Assembly (NCBI GenBank): GCA_036340215.1
Contig: JAYYZF010000038.1
Location: forward strand, 1 to 17,947
DNA from: JABJPE01 sp036340215
Lineage (GTDB): Bacteria; Pseudomonadota; Gammaproteobacteria; Comchoanobacterales; Comchoanobacteraceae
Direction: 5' to 3'
DNA length: 17,947 bases
Shown here: positions 15,968 to 17,947 of the stretch, one piece after another
Numbering within the stretch: the stretch's first letter is position 1
Layout: every line of letters starts with the position of its first letter
Position numbers and translations under genes: made by a program
The notes under the pieces: generated by a model
What the model saw: only the letters and a program-made list of their open reading frames with translations
Told to the model about the DNA's origin: nothing
Database searches by the model: none

Positions 15968-16260
15968 TTCAAGCTGGTAATTACAACGTTATTGTTTTAA
16001 ATAAGATTACTATTATTGAAAAAAATATTTTATAGCTACTCAGTTTAGACAAAATTTGTAAATGCCACATATCTAACGGTGTTTTTTCTTGAATAGCACC
16101 TTGTATTCCCAATAATTGTGTTATTTTGGCAATAAAGGTATTGTTTGTTTTCTTGGGATATAAGTTAATCTAAGCCTATGTTGTTAACGTTTCTTAGATT
16201 TTGCGATACATGGTCTAATACCTAATGTCTTGCAGGGCATGCAATCATTGGCCAACTTAT
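15968..16260. other. Non-coding gap between the two paralogues
   Basis: I see no ORF, and no fragment of a third copy. An inverted repeat AATCTAAG / CTTAGATT (about 16167-16200, loop about 18 nt) is present, but there is no convincing terminator for copy B, whose stop is at 16261-16263. Confidence 0.5.
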
Positions 16261-16980
16261 TTACATTTTTGTATCAATTCTAAAACTTCCAACATGATCA
16301 GTAGCTGTTGTATCATCTGTGGTATCAAATTGAGAGTATCCGACTGTAAAAGTCATATTGTCTGATACTTTAACTGTTGACGATAACTCATATCTTTCAA
16401 GATCACTACCACTCCAGTTACTTACAGTTTCATAAGTAAGCCTAACTGATGATTTTTCATTTAGCGAGTATTGTAAGGATAAAGATGTGTCGCTACTGTA
16501 TAAATTATCCCCATCACTCCATAGTATTTCTGCGCTAAAAGAATTCATTAATTGCTCTGTTCTATATATAACGTAGTTACTATTTTCCGGTATTTCTAGA
16601 TAGTTGCTACTAGAATTTGTGTCATAGGCCTTGTTGTAACCTATACTAATTTCACCAAGATTGTTTAATTTATACGTTGCACCTATAGACAATAGATTTA
16701 CAGGTGAGCTAAAATAACTAGTGATTTTAAGGTCTGTCAGTAGATTACTCATTTTAAATAAATCAGCATGAGCTTCAAATTCAGCAAAATTTAAGCCTGT
16801 CCAATATTTGACTCCCCCAGCGTCTTTAGTTTTTACAGGAACGTTCCCAGTAGATATATACGCTCCTAAATCGTTTTTAAACTCTGTTGTTGTACTATGT
16901 AATTCGTAGCCATATGCTATTCCTGAAGAGATTGAGGCTAGTAGCAAGCTACTTATGATTTTCTTTATTTCATTTGTCAT
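16261..16980 (-). CDS. Putative outer-membrane beta-strand protein, copy B
   Basis: The product has 239 residues from the ATG at 16980. An in-frame ATG at 16992 is open, but alignment with copy A shows it is part of the ribosome site: ATGGAGTTTATAATG here matches ACGGAGTTTCTAATG there, so GGAG is the Shine-Dalgarno sequence and the second ATG is the start. The signal peptide (KKIISSLLLASISSGIAYGYE) nearly equals that of copy A, while the mature part has diverged and is shorter. The shared pattern EISIGY, AEILWSDGDNLYS, SLQY, NWSGSDLE is kept. It again lacks a terminal aromatic (FRIDTKM). It is an exported, probably outer-membrane protein of unknown function. Confidence 0.85.
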   Translation of the reverse strand: MTNEIKKIISSLLLASISSGIAYGYELHSTTTEFKNDLGAYISTGNVPVKTKDAGGVKYWTGLNFAEFEAHADLFKMSNLLTDLKITSYFSSPVNLLSIGATYKLNNLGEISIGYNKAYDTNSSSNYLEIPENSNYVIYRTEQLMNSFSAEILWSDGDNLYSSDTSLSLQYSLNEKSSVRLTYETVSNWSGSDLERYELSSTVKVSDNMTFTVGYSQFDTTDDTTATDHVGSFRIDTKM

Positions 16981-17088
16981 TATAAACTCCATTTATTAAT
17001 CCTAACACTCTAATACTAGATTCTTACTATCCTTTTGTCCACTTGCAAATAAGAAAAACTTGTCAAGGTATTTGAGCTTAGGTTTTAT
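16981..17088 (-). promoter_or_regulatory. Promoter and leader of copy B
   Basis: On the - strand, TGGACA (17036-17041) and TAGTAT (17013-17018) have a 17-nt spacer, as in copy A. The block 17065-17081 equals 15942-15958. An additional TTGACA at 17061-17066 has no matching -10 and is probably chance. Confidence 0.65.
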
Positions 17089-17129
17089 AAGTCGATCGAT
17101 TCATTACCTGTATGTAGTCTTACTTATAG

Positions 17130-17297
17130 GTCACAGATTGTGCAATAACAGAGATTTGCGTAACTCTCAATGCAAACACTGGTAAAGTAGTAGGAGATAG
17201 AGAGATATTTGAAAACACCATACCAAGATTTGAAAAAGTTTTGAAACTAGGAGTTAAGACAGTGAAGTTTTTACCTAGAGTTGAACAGTTACCTTGA
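17130..17297 (+). pseudogene. Probable gene remnant without a start codon
   Basis: The frame is open for 55 codons between TAG 17127-17129 and TGA 17295-17297. It reads like a real protein C-terminus (TLNANTGKVVGDREIFENTI, then PRFEKVLKLGVKTVKFLPRV), with balanced composition unlike the surrounding AT-rich noise. There is no ATG or GTG, and the only TTG is well inside the frame, so it is likely the tail of a degraded gene. I cannot name the parent family. Confidence 0.4.
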
Positions 17298-17449
17298 AAT
17301 AGTTATTAAAAAAATGAGCGTAAATATACATTTAAAACCATAAAAAGTTATTCGTCTCTGCAGTCTAAATTTTTGTTTGCAATTAGAAATTGGCATTGCT
17401 AGTATTTAAGGCTTTGCAGGGTTAATTTAATTATAGATAGGGATTTGTT
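17298..17449 (+). promoter_or_regulatory. Putative promoter for the last membrane protein gene
   Basis: TTGCAA (17377-17382) and TAGTAT (17400-17405) are separated by 17 nt. AGGGA at 17439-17443 sits six bases before ATG 17450. The rest of the stretch shows nothing I can assign. Confidence 0.5.
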
Positions 17450-17947
17450 ATGAATGATACTAAAGTTTGGCGTTTTGGACTGCTAAAGGGCTCTCTATTA
17501 ATGGTGCTTAGAGACATGGTGCTCTATTTTGCCGTTATTAGCTTTGTTTATGCATTTCCCTTGAGTGTTCCATCATTGTTTGTACTACCAACTATTGCAG
17601 GCTACTTTGCTATGCTTGGTGTGTTATCATTAGGATTATCCATTGTGACTCTGTTATCATCTTTTGATATATCTTACAGTCTAAAGTCAGGAGCAATCTC
17701 TTTTATTTTTTCAATGATACCATTTTTTATCGCAATTGCTTGCGGTCATCCTGGATATATTGCATTTTCACTTTTTAACTTCAGTGCTACTTCAATATCT
17801 ATTCTAACTTTATATAGCGTAAGCTTAGTCACGAGTTTGTGTGCAATATTCTATTTTGATAAAACTATTGGTCTTGATAATGTGGCAGAATTTTGTGATA
17901 AACTTGATAATTTAAGTGGTAATCCTATGCAAGCAACAGAATTTATT
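17450..17947 (+). CDS. Multi-pass membrane protein (partial, 3' end outside window)
   Basis: The frame is open from ATG 17450 to the last base (166 codons, no stop). The product begins MNDTKVWRFGLLKGSLLMVL and has about four hydrophobic segments in the visible part (about residues 22-38, 43-71, 81-98 and 103-131), followed by a polar stretch (DKTIGLDNVAEFCDKLDNLS). The ribosome site AGGGA and a plausible promoter support a real gene start. I do not recognise the family. Because the 3' end is missing, the full topology and any C-terminal domain cannot be judged. Confidence 0.8.
   Translation, partial: MNDTKVWRFGLLKGSLLMVLRDMVLYFAVISFVYAFPLSVPSLFVLPTIAGYFAMLGVLSLGLSIVTLLSSFDISYSLKSGAISFIFSMIPFFIAIACGHPGYIAFSLFNFSATSISILTLYSVSLVTSLCAIFYFDKTIGLDNVAEFCDKLDNLSGNPMQATEFI

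Noticed and set aside
17061..17066. Consensus TTGACA as the -35 for copy B
   Set aside because: There is no -10 at 16-18 nt, and the hexamer is not kept in copy A, unlike the TGGACA/TAGTAT pair.
1..17947. CRISPR array, tRNA or rRNA genes, insertion sequences
   Set aside because: On reading both strands I saw no regularly spaced repeats, cloverleaf-like segments, rRNA motifs, transposase motifs or terminal inverted repeats.

Overview
The window looks like chromosomal DNA from a low-GC gammaproteobacterium (about one third G+C by eye). The gene order FimV-like / truA / accD / folC / SPOR protein / cvpA is a known gammaproteobacterial housekeeping neighbourhood. The base composition and the small MFS transporter suggest Francisella or a close relative, but this is inference from composition and family resemblance, not a database match.

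Region 1 (1-6814, all + strand) holds the 3' end of a FimV-family protein, then truA (tRNA pseudouridine synthase), a stand-alone protein resembling the two TraI_2 domains of MobH-type relaxases, a DUF2177 membrane protein, accD (acetyl-CoA carboxylase beta), folC (folylpolyglutamate synthase), a SPOR-domain envelope protein and cvpA. The TraI-like gene and the DUF2177 gene sit where other gammaproteobacteria have trpF or dedA. The purF gene that often follows cvpA is absent. Instead cvpA converges, with a 1-nt gap, on region 2 (6816-8431, - strand): holA (DNA polymerase III delta) and nadD (nicotinate-nucleotide adenylyltransferase), which overlap by one base.

Region 3 (8432-10156) is an AT-rich divergent intergenic region with a long leader and a doubtful 79-codon ORF, followed by an MFS transporter. 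Region 4 (10272-14926, + strand) is a compact three-gene cluster that I cannot match to any family: a 1180-residue mostly helical protein, an overlapping 282-residue coiled-coil protein, and a 90-residue single-pass membrane protein. This is the best candidate here for an undescribed system.

Region 5 (15109-17088, - strand) holds two tandem paralogues of an exported, probably beta-stranded outer-membrane protein. Each has its own near-identical promoter block with the same hexamers and a 17-nt spacer, so the duplication carried the regulatory region with it. A 12-bp perfect hairpin lies just past the first copy. The window ends with a short gene remnant (about 17130-17297) and the 5' part of a multi-pass membrane protein starting at 17450. 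I saw no rRNA, tRNA, CRISPR array or recognisable insertion sequence.
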